NCBI RefSeq assembly: GCF_014207135.1
Contig: NZ_JACHCC010000006.1
Location: 227,124 to 291,123, forward strand
DNA: 64,000 nucleotides
Origin: Pedobacter cryoconitis
GTDB taxonomy: Bacteria; Bacteroidota; Bacteroidia; Sphingobacteriales; Sphingobacteriaceae
Direction of reading: 5' to 3'
Shown: piece after piece, positions 52,509 to 61,048 of the stretch
Position numbering within the stretch: the first letter of the stretch is position 1
Layout: each line of letters starts with the position of its first letter
Notes under the pieces: generated by a model
What the model was told of the DNA's origin: nothing
The model's input: the letters and a program-made list of their open reading frames with translations, nothing else
Database searches by the model: none
Program-made: the position numbers and the translations under genes

Positions 52509-53672
52509 ATGCGGTTATACAGAGAAAAGCTACTTGTTGGTTTGTTCATTTTTTTTGCAGTTTTCAGTTCTGCTTTTGCCCAGCAGAAAGGCTTCACGAT
52601 TACAGGTAAACTGAATAACCTGAGCCAGCCGGCTAAAGTATTCTTATGTTATGACGGTGGTAAATCTAATGAAAGCATCGATTCGGTCATGACCGAATCC
52701 GGTGTTTATCAATTTAGCGGGAGCGTGAAAAAGCCAGGTATAGCCATGATCTATGTGAATACAATGGGCACTACGATCCAGGATCTCTGGGAAGATGATC
52801 ACATCAATCAGCTGAGGTTCTTTTTAGAAAATACAGCTTTGACTGTATCTGCCGTAGACTCCATCAAACATGGAAAGGTTAGTGGCTCCAGATGGAATGA
52901 CGAATACCAGGCTTATACCAGATTCGTTCTGGGAGAGACCGATACCACTTTTATGAGCTTGCGGTATGCTATTCCAAAATATCTGCGTAATTCGGCGGCA
53001 TCTTCCAGGGAGATTGATGTTAAACACTATCAATATTTGCTTGCGCATTTTGAACAGCAGTTAAAATTTGTTGCTCTGCATCCGGATTCTTATTTCAGTC
53101 TTTATGCTTTGACTGAGATTACCCGGAATGCATACATTACTGATGTACTCAGAACACAAGCTGCCTATAATTCTATGGCTGCTGGTTTACGGAATACCCC
53201 TGAAGGACAGCATATCGCCGGACGGTTAAAAAGAGCCCGTCCCGGATCTAAAGGGATGACCGCACCCGATTTTGTACAATACGATCAAGATGGTAAACCG
53301 GTAAGTTTATCTTCCTATCGTGGCAAATATATTCTGCTATACTTCTGGGCTTTGGGGAATGACCTGATCAAAGTTGAAAACTACTGGATACGTAAAGCGT
53401 ATGATACTTATAAAGACAAAAACCTGGTGATTATAGGAATCTGTACCGATGATATCAAACGTAAAAGTAACTGGTTAAAAAACCTGCAGGAAAACAAGCT
53501 TCCCTGGACTCAGGTTGCCGGGATGAAGGCTGGCCTTGTGGATGTAGCTAAACTTTACGGGATACAGGGAACACCAGAATCAGTGCTGATTACTCCTGAT
53601 GGAAAAATTGCATCACGTAGTTTGAATGGAGCAGAACTCCAGTTTTTGCTGGCCGAATCAATCGTTCGATGA
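52509..53672 (+). CDS. Periplasmic thioredoxin-fold protein with DUF4369-like domain, lacking CXXC
   Basis: A 387-aa exported protein: signal peptide (~1-24, SSAFAQ), an N-terminal DUF4369-like beta domain (GFTITGKLNNLSQPAKVFLC), a helical middle, and a C-terminal AhpC/TSA-thioredoxin domain (~250-385, APDFVQYDQDGKPVSLSSYR then GKYILLYFW). Where such proteins have WCxPC, this one reads FWALGNDLIKVENYW (~279-293) with no cysteine. The rest of the fold, including the cis-Pro loop (YGIQGTPESVLITP), is kept. It cannot be a standard thiol oxidoreductase. It lies downstream of the Oar-like receptor terminator. Confidence 0.88.
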   Translation: MRLYREKLLVGLFIFFAVFSSAFAQQKGFTITGKLNNLSQPAKVFLCYDGGKSNESIDSVMTESGVYQFSGSVKKPGIAMIYVNTMGTTIQDLWEDDHINQLRFFLENTALTVSAVDSIKHGKVSGSRWNDEYQAYTRFVLGETDTTFMSLRYAIPKYLRNSAASSREIDVKHYQYLLAHFEQQLKFVALHPDSYFSLYALTEITRNAYITDVLRTQAAYNSMAAGLRNTPEGQHIAGRLKRARPGSKGMTAPDFVQYDQDGKPVSLSSYRGKYILLYFWALGNDLIKVENYWIRKAYDTYKDKNLVIIGICTDDIKRKSNWLKNLQENKLPWTQVAGMKAGLVDVAKLYGIQGTPESVLITPDGKIASRSLNGAELQFLLAESIVR

Positions 53673-53742
53673 TGTGTTATTAATGTATAGAAATGTTTAA
53701 CACAGATAACCAATACTTAATCCTGACTTAACATATGGCCTC

Positions 53743-53835
53743 TATATTTGCGCTATAAATATTTGGTTAGTATTTATCAAGTTTAGGTTTAGTTGATAAC
53801 AAAATAGCCCGGGTGGATGTCCGGGCTATTTGTAT
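53743..53835 (+). ncRNA. Candidate small RNA: -7 element followed by terminator
   Basis: TATATTTG at 53743-53750 matches the -7 consensus. About 50 nt farther on lies a perfect 11-bp hairpin (53802-53812 with 53821-53831). No ORF lies between. A transcript of about 75-80 nt from about 53757 is possible. The -33 element is not evident, and the hairpin also serves the convergent gene at 53837. Confidence 0.3.
53802..53831. terminator. Bidirectional terminator between convergent genes
   Basis: AAATAGCCCGG/CCGGGCTATTT, a perfect 11-bp stem with an 8-nt loop, with T-rich sequence on both sides. It begins 6 bp beyond the stop of the - strand acyltransferase gene. Confidence 0.85.
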
Positions 53836-53836
53836 T

Positions 53837-55588
53837 TTAGAAGTTCTTGCCAATCTTTTCAAGCATCTCTGGTGGAATACTCTGCATATCCACAACCAGG
53901 AACCCATCCAGGCAATCTGAAAACTTAGGGTCTATATTAAAACAGATAATTTTCGCGTTCAGATTCAGATATTGTCTTAAGAGCACAGGGATTTTAATAT
54001 GTGTGTTTTCAATGTCTGAAATCAATACATCAAGATCTTTCAGTGAATCGCTGCTTTCGATCAACAGGTCTTTATCAATAGCTGATAAATCAGCTTTAAA
54101 TTTATTTCTTGGTCTTACATATTGTCCCAACTCATAATCAAAGTGATTCTTGGTAATGAAATCAACAATCAGTGATTTGGAGAACTTGGAGAAGTTATTA
54201 CTGATACTTACCGGGCCAAACATATAACGGTACTGCGGGTTATCCAGTAAATATTTTAAAATACCTTTCCATAACAGGAACAGGGGTAAAGCTTTTTGCT
54301 GGTATTCTTTACGGATCCATGAGCGTCCCAGTTCAATACCCTGACGTAATACAGGATAAAAAGGTTCTTTTATTTTAAACAGTTCAGAAAGGTAGAAACC
54401 TCTTTTTCCTAAAGTATTCAGGATCTCATCACCTTTACCAATCCGGTAGGCACCAACGATATTCTGTTGTTCTGTATCCCATATAAATAAGTGATGATAA
54501 TAGATATCATAATTATCCAGGTCTATTTTTTTATTGGAACCTTCGCCGACTTCTCTGAATGTAATTTCTCTCAGACGACCTATTTCTCTCAGGACATTTG
54601 GAATATTGGCTGAAGGAGTAATATAAACCTCATAGTTTTTTTCCATCCAGACACGGTACGTTTCCAGCTGTTCAATTTCTTCAACAATACTTGCCCTTGA
54701 AGTTTCTTCAATAATCGGTTCCGGTGTTTTCTTGATTTTGAAAATATTGATCGGATTGAAAAGTTTTCTTTCCTGTTCAATACTGGTACCCAGCGCATAA
54801 GTACGGGCACGAAGAAAATCCAATAATTTATTCGTGTTATTCCGGTAAGAGATGTCTTCTATATGAATGGGTTTCCCTATTCTGACCTTGATTTTTAACC
54901 CTTGTTTATTCAGAAACTCCGAAGGGAGTTTTGCCGTGCGCAGGGTAGGGTGGATGAAACTAAGAATATTAAACAGTACACCATTATTTCCATGGAAATA
55001 AATAGGGACTACGGGCACCTTTGCGCGGGCTATTAATTTTCCGACTACCGGATGCCAGATGCGGTCTGTGATTTCCTGTTTGTCCAGGCTAAAGGTAGAG
55101 ACCTCTCCTGCGGGGAAGATCCCTATAGGAATCCCGTTTTGTAAAAGATCGAAGGTTGCTTTTAATCCGCTGATGCTCGAAGAGTGCTGTACATTTTCAA
55201 AAGGATTGACAGCGACAAAGAATTCGTTCAGGTTAGGGATCTTCTGAAGAATAAAATTAACCATTACTTTAGCTTCAGGACGGACAGTACATAAAAGCTT
55301 GACCAGGGCCAGGCCTTCGACGCCGCCATAAGGATGATTGGCTATGGCGATGAAACCACCGGTCTTTGGAATGTTCTTCAGATCATCTTCATCAAAATCA
55401 ATAGATACCCCAATTGTTTCCAGTATTTTATCTACAAACTCTAAACCATTGAAGTGTTGATTTTGAGAGAAAACCTTATTGATATCATTCAATTTCATGA
55501 CCTCCATCAACAGATCTGCCAGCCCAGGAACACCGAGTTTATCAATTTTAGTGGCCTTAGCAAATTCTTTGGTTGTTATGATCTTCAT
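53837..55588 (-). CDS. Fused PlsC-like and GNAT/hemolysin-like acyltransferase (OlsF-like)
   Basis: A 583-aa two-domain protein. Residues ~60-270 form a lysophospholipid-acyltransferase (PlsC-like) domain with the NHPYGGVEG variant of the HX4D motif, and later GIPIGIFPAGEVSTF. Residues ~310-560 form a GNAT-type N-acyltransferase of the hemolysin/OlsB family (LREITFREVGEG, YRIGKGDEIL, ELGRSWIRKEYQ). This order matches OlsF, which makes ornithine lipids with one protein. Glycine or other aminolipids, common in Bacteroidota, are equally possible products. The start at 55588 (MKIITTKEF) is preferred over an ATG 36 nt upstream. Confidence 0.85.
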   Translation of the reverse strand: MKIITTKEFAKATKIDKLGVPGLADLLMEVMKLNDINKVFSQNQHFNGLEFVDKILETIGVSIDFDEDDLKNIPKTGGFIAIANHPYGGVEGLALVKLLCTVRPEAKVMVNFILQKIPNLNEFFVAVNPFENVQHSSSISGLKATFDLLQNGIPIGIFPAGEVSTFSLDKQEITDRIWHPVVGKLIARAKVPVVPIYFHGNNGVLFNILSFIHPTLRTAKLPSEFLNKQGLKIKVRIGKPIHIEDISYRNNTNKLLDFLRARTYALGTSIEQERKLFNPINIFKIKKTPEPIIEETSRASIVEEIEQLETYRVWMEKNYEVYITPSANIPNVLREIGRLREITFREVGEGSNKKIDLDNYDIYYHHLFIWDTEQQNIVGAYRIGKGDEILNTLGKRGFYLSELFKIKEPFYPVLRQGIELGRSWIRKEYQQKALPLFLLWKGILKYLLDNPQYRYMFGPVSISNNFSKFSKSLIVDFITKNHFDYELGQYVRPRNKFKADLSAIDKDLLIESSDSLKDLDVLISDIENTHIKIPVLLRQYLNLNAKIICFNIDPKFSDCLDGFLVVDMQSIPPEMLEKIGKNF

Positions 55589-55710
55589 ATGTATTTTTAA
55601 AAGGGGGGATTGAATCGATCTCAAAAATAAGATTTATATTTTTAATTTGATGGCCCGCACGATAAAAAGGGTCGACTATACAGCCAACCCTGAAGATTGT
55701 GGATCAAATA

Positions 55711-58428
55711 TTATTTAAAACGGGGCAGATCTAAGGTTGCACGCAGAAAATAATAGGCACCAAGTGTACCCATTTGTACTGAAGCATATTTGAATACACC
55801 AAAATAGCTGTTAGCATAAATCTGTTTATCCGGGAAGATATCAAACAGATTATTGGCGCCTAGGGTGAAGGTTACTGGTTTCAGTGTATAGGCCAGTGAT
55901 AAGTCAGTCACAATCTTACCACTATGGATTTGTTCCTCGCCAAAGGGAAAACTGTTCCTGTCCACTTTTCCAAAATATACATTACGTAACAATATACTGA
56001 ATTTTTTATAGCTATAGTTCAGTGCCAGGTTTGTTTTTACAGCTGGTGTCCCTTTGGTAATCAAGGTTCTGTCATTGGGGGAGAAGAAGATATCTTCCTG
56101 CCCTTTTAACTGATCCGGAATATGAAGATTATCCGTAATTTTATTACTGTTGTAATTAAAACCCAGTGATACATTAAAGAGATGGGTGCCGGTTTTGAAA
56201 TTATAATCAGCAACAATATCAACCCCCATGGTCCGGGTGTCCACAGCGTTGCTGAAAAAGCGGGCGGAAGTTACTCCGAACGGGTTAATGATCTGTTGAA
56301 TTGCCGGTACCGGGTCACCAAAAGCATCATAACCAAAACTGCCGGTCAGCACAATTCTGTTTTTGATATTGGTCAGGTAACCATCCACTGAAATGTTAAA
56401 ATCACCTGATGGCTGTGTTGTAAAACCAACACTGTAATTCATAGAGGTTTCCTGTTTAAGTTTGGGAATTCCCAATGCCTTGGCTACAGGACTGTTGTTG
56501 GTGAAAAAGCCTGACTGACCCAATGTGTTGTCCGGTAGAATATCTGTACTTACGGCACTGAAAAATTGCTGATGCAGCGAAGGTGCCCTGAAGCCATTAC
56601 TGACAGCCCCGCGGAGATTAAAGCCTTTGACCACTTTGTACCGCGTGGCAAATTTACCGGTTAGGGAAGAACCAAAATCACTGTAATGCTCAAAACGGGT
56701 CGCTCCGTTAATTAACCATTTTGAAGTAACATCGAGTTCTGCATCTGCATAAATACCGGTATTATTCCTGCTTTTATGAATAGCGTTTACCGGGGAGAAA
56801 CCATTAAAAGATTGCGAACCTCCGGCCAGGCCCGAAGGATTGGAGACTGTACCATCGGGATTGCTGACCAGTGCATAGTTTTTCCAGGATGCTTCTTCTC
56901 CGGCACGGATCTGATAATCATCAATTTTAAACTCAGCACCGAAAGCGAGGTTTAATCCCGAAGCTACATCCAGTTTCCGGCTGAAATCAAGATTAGATGT
57001 GTTTTGCAGGAATTCATGTCCGCCGGCTTTAAAGCTGGTTGGTGAGGCAGCCTGGAGTGATGCATTCACTGTATTGTTTACAGCATAATCAAACCTGTTG
57101 TCACCAAGTACATTACTCAGATCCATTTTCCAGTTCCCCAGCGTCTGTTTTAGCCCTAGTGCTATTGAACGGTCCTGAATCTGTGAAGTGGTATTAGGCT
57201 GATATCCGTTTGGGAAAATGCTATAAACATTTACTGTAGGATCACTGGGAAGCCGGCGGAAACCAAAACCTTCTCCAGCCCGGTAGCTATATCCGCCGAA
57301 GGCATAAAACTCAGTTTTTCCATTGTTAAAAGGGAGGCCAAGATTGAAAAAGGAAGACAAGTTTCTGATTTTGGCATCGCCGATCTGAAAATTGAAATCA
57401 TCTCTGGTCAGCCCCTTAGCTTTTAGTTGGGCATCATCATACTGACGGGAGGCAGTCGGATTAGCTGCAGACGCATAGGAGAAATAATTACCCAGGGCAG
57501 ACTGATCAAAGATGATGAGGTCATTATTCTGGGCACGGGTAGTTTTGCCTCTGTATAAACCTGCGGCTGTCAGGTTCAGGTAACCTCCGTTTTTTCCTAA
57601 TGAAGTACCATAATTCAAATCCAGCTGTGCTGTTTCTCCATCTCCGCGGGAGGTAATCCCACCAGTTGCAGAGGCCAGGAGCTTATTGGTATTCTGTTTC
57701 AGTACTATATTGACTACGCCGGCAATCGCGTCAGATCCATATTGTGTAGAAGCGCCATCACGTAGTATTTCGATACGTTCAATTGCCGATGCAGGAATAG
57801 CATTCATATCTGTACCCACAGATCCGTTTCCTACAGTACCCTGATTATTGACCAGTGACGTGGTGTGTCTTCTTTTGCCGTTAATTAATACCAGAAGCTG
57901 ATCAGGGCCTAATCCGCGTATACTCGCCGGGTCTATATGTTCACTGCCATCCGAAGAAGACTGCCGGTTGGAATTGAATGAGGGAGAAGCGTACTGGAGC
58001 AATTGATTCAGATCAGTCTGTGGGGCCATCAGCTGTAATTTTGGGAGATTAAATACATCTACAGGCGCTACTGTATTTAATCTTGTTCTTCCGGAGCTCC
58101 TGGTTCCTACCAGGACAACCTCTTCGAGGTTAGCAGAAGAAGGAATTAAACTGATGTTATAATTGCTGCCGGCTGATAATTTCTCTTTATAGACTTCATA
58201 TCCTATATAGTTGGCACCCAGTATATGATCGTTTTCGGCTATTGTTATTTTAAATGTGCCCTGTCCATTACTCGTTGTCGATTTACCCGACGGTGATATA
58301 ATGATTGTAGCACCTGCCAGGGGATGACCTTGCTGATCATAAATATGGCCGGTAATCACCCTGTTCTGTGCCAAGGCGATTCCTGAAATAAATAAACATA
58401 GGAGTAAAAGCGTAATTCGTTTATTCAT
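55711..58428 (-). CDS. TonB-dependent receptor coupled to SAM hydrolase gene
   Basis: A 905-aa outer-membrane receptor: signal peptide (~1-20, GIALAQ), carboxypeptidase-regulatory-like domain (VITGHIYDQQGHPLAGATII), plug (EEVVLVGTRSSGRTRLNTVA ... ERIEILRDGASTQYGSDAIAG) and barrel ending GAYYFLRATLDLPRF. Its ATG overlaps the stop of the upstream SAM-hydrolase gene (TAATG), so translation is coupled. It has no SusD partner or STN domain. The ligand is unknown; coupling suggests a link to SAM, adenosine, methionine or a related nucleoside. Confidence 0.92.
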   Translation of the reverse strand: MNKRITLLLLCLFISGIALAQNRVITGHIYDQQGHPLAGATIIISPSGKSTTSNGQGTFKITIAENDHILGANYIGYEVYKEKLSAGSNYNISLIPSSANLEEVVLVGTRSSGRTRLNTVAPVDVFNLPKLQLMAPQTDLNQLLQYASPSFNSNRQSSSDGSEHIDPASIRGLGPDQLLVLINGKRRHTTSLVNNQGTVGNGSVGTDMNAIPASAIERIEILRDGASTQYGSDAIAGVVNIVLKQNTNKLLASATGGITSRGDGETAQLDLNYGTSLGKNGGYLNLTAAGLYRGKTTRAQNNDLIIFDQSALGNYFSYASAANPTASRQYDDAQLKAKGLTRDDFNFQIGDAKIRNLSSFFNLGLPFNNGKTEFYAFGGYSYRAGEGFGFRRLPSDPTVNVYSIFPNGYQPNTTSQIQDRSIALGLKQTLGNWKMDLSNVLGDNRFDYAVNNTVNASLQAASPTSFKAGGHEFLQNTSNLDFSRKLDVASGLNLAFGAEFKIDDYQIRAGEEASWKNYALVSNPDGTVSNPSGLAGGSQSFNGFSPVNAIHKSRNNTGIYADAELDVTSKWLINGATRFEHYSDFGSSLTGKFATRYKVVKGFNLRGAVSNGFRAPSLHQQFFSAVSTDILPDNTLGQSGFFTNNSPVAKALGIPKLKQETSMNYSVGFTTQPSGDFNISVDGYLTNIKNRIVLTGSFGYDAFGDPVPAIQQIINPFGVTSARFFSNAVDTRTMGVDIVADYNFKTGTHLFNVSLGFNYNSNKITDNLHIPDQLKGQEDIFFSPNDRTLITKGTPAVKTNLALNYSYKKFSILLRNVYFGKVDRNSFPFGEEQIHSGKIVTDLSLAYTLKPVTFTLGANNLFDIFPDKQIYANSYFGVFKYASVQMGTLGAYYFLRATLDLPRFK

Positions 58429-59342
58429 TACCTGGTTTTCTTAAGTGTGACTTCTACGCTCCATTCACTTCCACTTCCAATTTTGTGTACTGCAGCAAAA
58501 CTCTCCTGGTTTAAGGCAAAGGATAATTGTAATAGACTGTTCAGATAACTTAATGGTTGGCCTACTGGTACCGCGCCAAAAGTCTGGCTGTATGGGGCAT
58601 CGCCTTCATATACTTTTTTCCCATGATGAAGAATAACCAGGTGAAGCTGATCACCATATCCGGCTCCCAGTTGTTTAACCAGGTCACCATTGATATTAGT
58701 CCAGACATTTCCGTACTGGATATCAAGTATGGAAATGTTCCCTTTTAATTTTCCATTTTCCAGCACTGCATTCTGATAAGGGATCGTTACAACTTCTTTG
58801 GGCAGTTCTTTACCAACCTGAGAAAAAGTGATGGCTCCGGATGCCAGCCTTGCCCCTGTATAGGCATACACGTCACGGCCATGAAAGGTGTAGGACTTCT
58901 CAGAATTTTTTCTTCTGTTCAGCACCTCATCAATCTGTCTGACTTCTTCAATACCTAAAGCTTCGGCAACCAGGGTAAGTGTACCATTGTCGGGGGTGAC
59001 GATAAATTGCCCGGTTTTGGTTTTCAGCACGACAGATTTCCTTGAAGTTCCTACTCCTGGATCTACTACAGAAACGAATACTGTTCCAGTTGGATAATAA
59101 GGAACTGTCTGTACCAGGCGGTAGGCAGCTTCCCAAATGTTGTAGGCGGGTATCTCATGGGTAACATCAAATATTTTAAGGTCAGGTGAAACGCCGACTG
59201 CAACTCCTTTCATGGCTGAGACTGCACCGTCTTTTAAACCGAAATCTGATTGAAAGACAAGAATTTTGTTTTGTCCGAAAGTTAAATTTGTAGTAAATAG
59301 CAGAATGACTACTGTAATTGTGTGTAGTAAGTTTTTATTCAT
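58428..59342 (-). CDS. Exported SAM hydroxide adenosyltransferase (SAM hydrolase, DUF62)
   Basis: A 304-aa member of the DUF62/SAM hydrolase-halogenase superfamily. Motifs: FQSDFGLKDGAVSAMKGV near the N-terminus (substrate Asp), FDVTHEIPAYNIWEAAY, VVDPGVGTSRKSVV, TPDNGTLT and FHGRDVYAYTGA. The superfamily's hydroxide-dependent members split SAM into adenosine and methionine. Unusually it carries a clear signal peptide (~1-23, hydrophobic core ending TFGQ), so it should act in the periplasm or outside. It is coupled to a TonB receptor gene directly downstream. Confidence 0.9.
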   Translation of the reverse strand: MNKNLLHTITVVILLFTTNLTFGQNKILVFQSDFGLKDGAVSAMKGVAVGVSPDLKIFDVTHEIPAYNIWEAAYRLVQTVPYYPTGTVFVSVVDPGVGTSRKSVVLKTKTGQFIVTPDNGTLTLVAEALGIEEVRQIDEVLNRRKNSEKSYTFHGRDVYAYTGARLASGAITFSQVGKELPKEVVTIPYQNAVLENGKLKGNISILDIQYGNVWTNINGDLVKQLGAGYGDQLHLVILHHGKKVYEGDAPYSQTFGAVPVGQPLSYLNSLLQLSFALNQESFAAVHKIGSGSEWSVEVTLKKTR

Positions 59343-59478
59343 TGGTTTACGAGTTAAAGTCTATAAATATAGTAGAATATTTGCTGCGCTCAAAGGTTTA
59401 TGGTATAAGTCAGATGGAAGAGGCTGGATGCAGGAAAAATTTGTTTTTCTGTAATGATCGGGATTACATTAGCTGAAG

Positions 59479-60366
59479 ATGCGTAAATGGATAACTGCTT
59501 ATTTCAGCTTTTCGAAACGGGAGTATAATGGCTTACTGGTACTGATCTTTCTACTTGTGCTAATCAGTATGGTTCCTTTTCTGCTGGAATTCTTTGAGCC
59601 GGAACAGACTAGTCTGGATATGGAAAGACCGGCTATTCAGAAATTGCAATTAATCCTTGCGGAGAAAAGAAAGCTTCACCAGATTAAAAAGCTGGATGTA
59701 AAATCTGAACTGTTTGATTTTGATCCGAACCTGATCGGGATGGAAGAATGGCAGCGACTGGGCTTTTCCGCTAAACAGGCAGCTGTTCTATTCAGATACC
59801 GGGCAAAAGGAGGACGGTTTTCTAAAAAAGAAGATCTGCAAAAGATGTATCCGGTCAGTCCTGAAATGTATCACCGGTTGTTACCTTATATTCATATAGA
59901 AAAGATAGCGAAACCGGAGCGGCGGAATTTTTCCGGCAGCTATCCTGTGAAGGAGAAAATGGTTTTGGTACCGCTCAATACTGCTGATACTTTACAGCTG
60001 ATGGAGATTAAAGGAGTAGGTCCCGTGTTTGCCAGAAGGATTTTTAAATACAGACAGCGTCTTGGCGGTTTTTACAAAAAGGAGCAGTTAATGGAGGTAT
60101 TTGGACTGGACAGTCTGAAGTATCTGGAGATTAGAGACCAGATCAGTCTGGATGATCATGCCCTGGTCAGAATTAACCTCAATACGGCAATGTTTGATGA
60201 TTTGAAGAATCATCCCTATTTAAAGTATAAACAGATCAATGCGATCATTCAGTTTCGTAAACAACACGGAAATTATGGTAATATTGCAGATCTTAAAAAA
60301 GTGGCTATCTTATCTGTTGAAACTATAGAGCGGTTAGCCCCATATATTTCTTTTAATCATGATTGA
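59479..60366 (+). CDS. Membrane-anchored helix-hairpin-helix (ComEA-like) protein
   Basis: A 295-aa protein with one N-terminal transmembrane helix (~18-36, LLVLIFLLVLISMVPFLLEF) and three HhH units: DPNLIGMEEWQRLGFSAKQA, LNTADTLQLMEIKGVGPVFA and LNTAMFDDLKNHPYLKYKQI. Each is followed by a YR/FR...GG-type second hairpin. ComEA-like proteins bind DNA outside the inner membrane in competence, but many Bacteroidota copies have no known role. It overlaps apt by 8 nt. Confidence 0.88.
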   Translation: MRKWITAYFSFSKREYNGLLVLIFLLVLISMVPFLLEFFEPEQTSLDMERPAIQKLQLILAEKRKLHQIKKLDVKSELFDFDPNLIGMEEWQRLGFSAKQAAVLFRYRAKGGRFSKKEDLQKMYPVSPEMYHRLLPYIHIEKIAKPERRNFSGSYPVKEKMVLVPLNTADTLQLMEIKGVGPVFARRIFKYRQRLGGFYKKEQLMEVFGLDSLKYLEIRDQISLDDHALVRINLNTAMFDDLKNHPYLKYKQINAIIQFRKQHGNYGNIADLKKVAILSVETIERLAPYISFNHD

Positions 60367-60886
60367 AACAAAAATTAAACAGACTGTCCGGGATGTAAAC
60401 GATTTTCCGAAACCTGGTATTGTATTTAAGGATATTACACCAATTTTAAAAGATGCCGTTTTATGTGGTGAAATTACTGCCGCATTAGCCAGCCAGCTCG
60501 CTGATATTAAAATTGATGTGATCGCAGGAATTGAAAGCCGGGGTTTTCTGTTTGGAATGGCTTTGGCCAATCTGTTGAATGTGCCTTTTGTCCCTATCCG
60601 TAAAGCGGGTAAGTTACCACATAAAACTATACAACAGTCTTATGACCTGGAATATGGAAGTGCTACTTTGGAAATGCATGAAGATGCTGTTTTACCTGGA
60701 CAACATGTGCTGATCCATGATGATTTACTGGCAACCGGAGGAACTGTAGTTGCTGCTTCTAAACTGATTGAAAAAATGGGGGCTGTTGTTGCTGGCTATT
60801 CTTTTATTATAGCGCTTGATTTTCTGAATGGAAAAGACAGGTTAAAAACATTTTCTGACCATAATTTCGCATTGGCCTCTTATTAG
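60359..60886 (+). CDS. apt: Adenine phosphoribosyltransferase
   Basis: A 175-aa Apt. VNDFPKPGIVFKDITPIL at the N-terminus, IAGIESRGFLFGMALA, and the PRPP-binding motif HVLIHDDLLATGGTVVAA. It salvages adenine to AMP in the cytoplasm. The length is normal and the start overlaps the preceding gene by 8 nt, suggesting co-transcription with it. Confidence 0.97.
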   Translation: MIETKIKQTVRDVNDFPKPGIVFKDITPILKDAVLCGEITAALASQLADIKIDVIAGIESRGFLFGMALANLLNVPFVPIRKAGKLPHKTIQQSYDLEYGSATLEMHEDAVLPGQHVLIHDDLLATGGTVVAASKLIEKMGAVVAGYSFIIALDFLNGKDRLKTFSDHNFALASY

Positions 60887-61048
60887 AGCATGAATTATTT
60901 GAAATAATTTTGCTACCGTTTTAGCGTCCCTGTTATTACCCTGTACTGTAAAATGAACTAAATACTGTTTCGTTCTGTTACCAGGCAAATATTCAACTGC
61001 TTGTACTGTGCTTATATTCTCTATACTTGCCGTATTCAAATATAAAAC

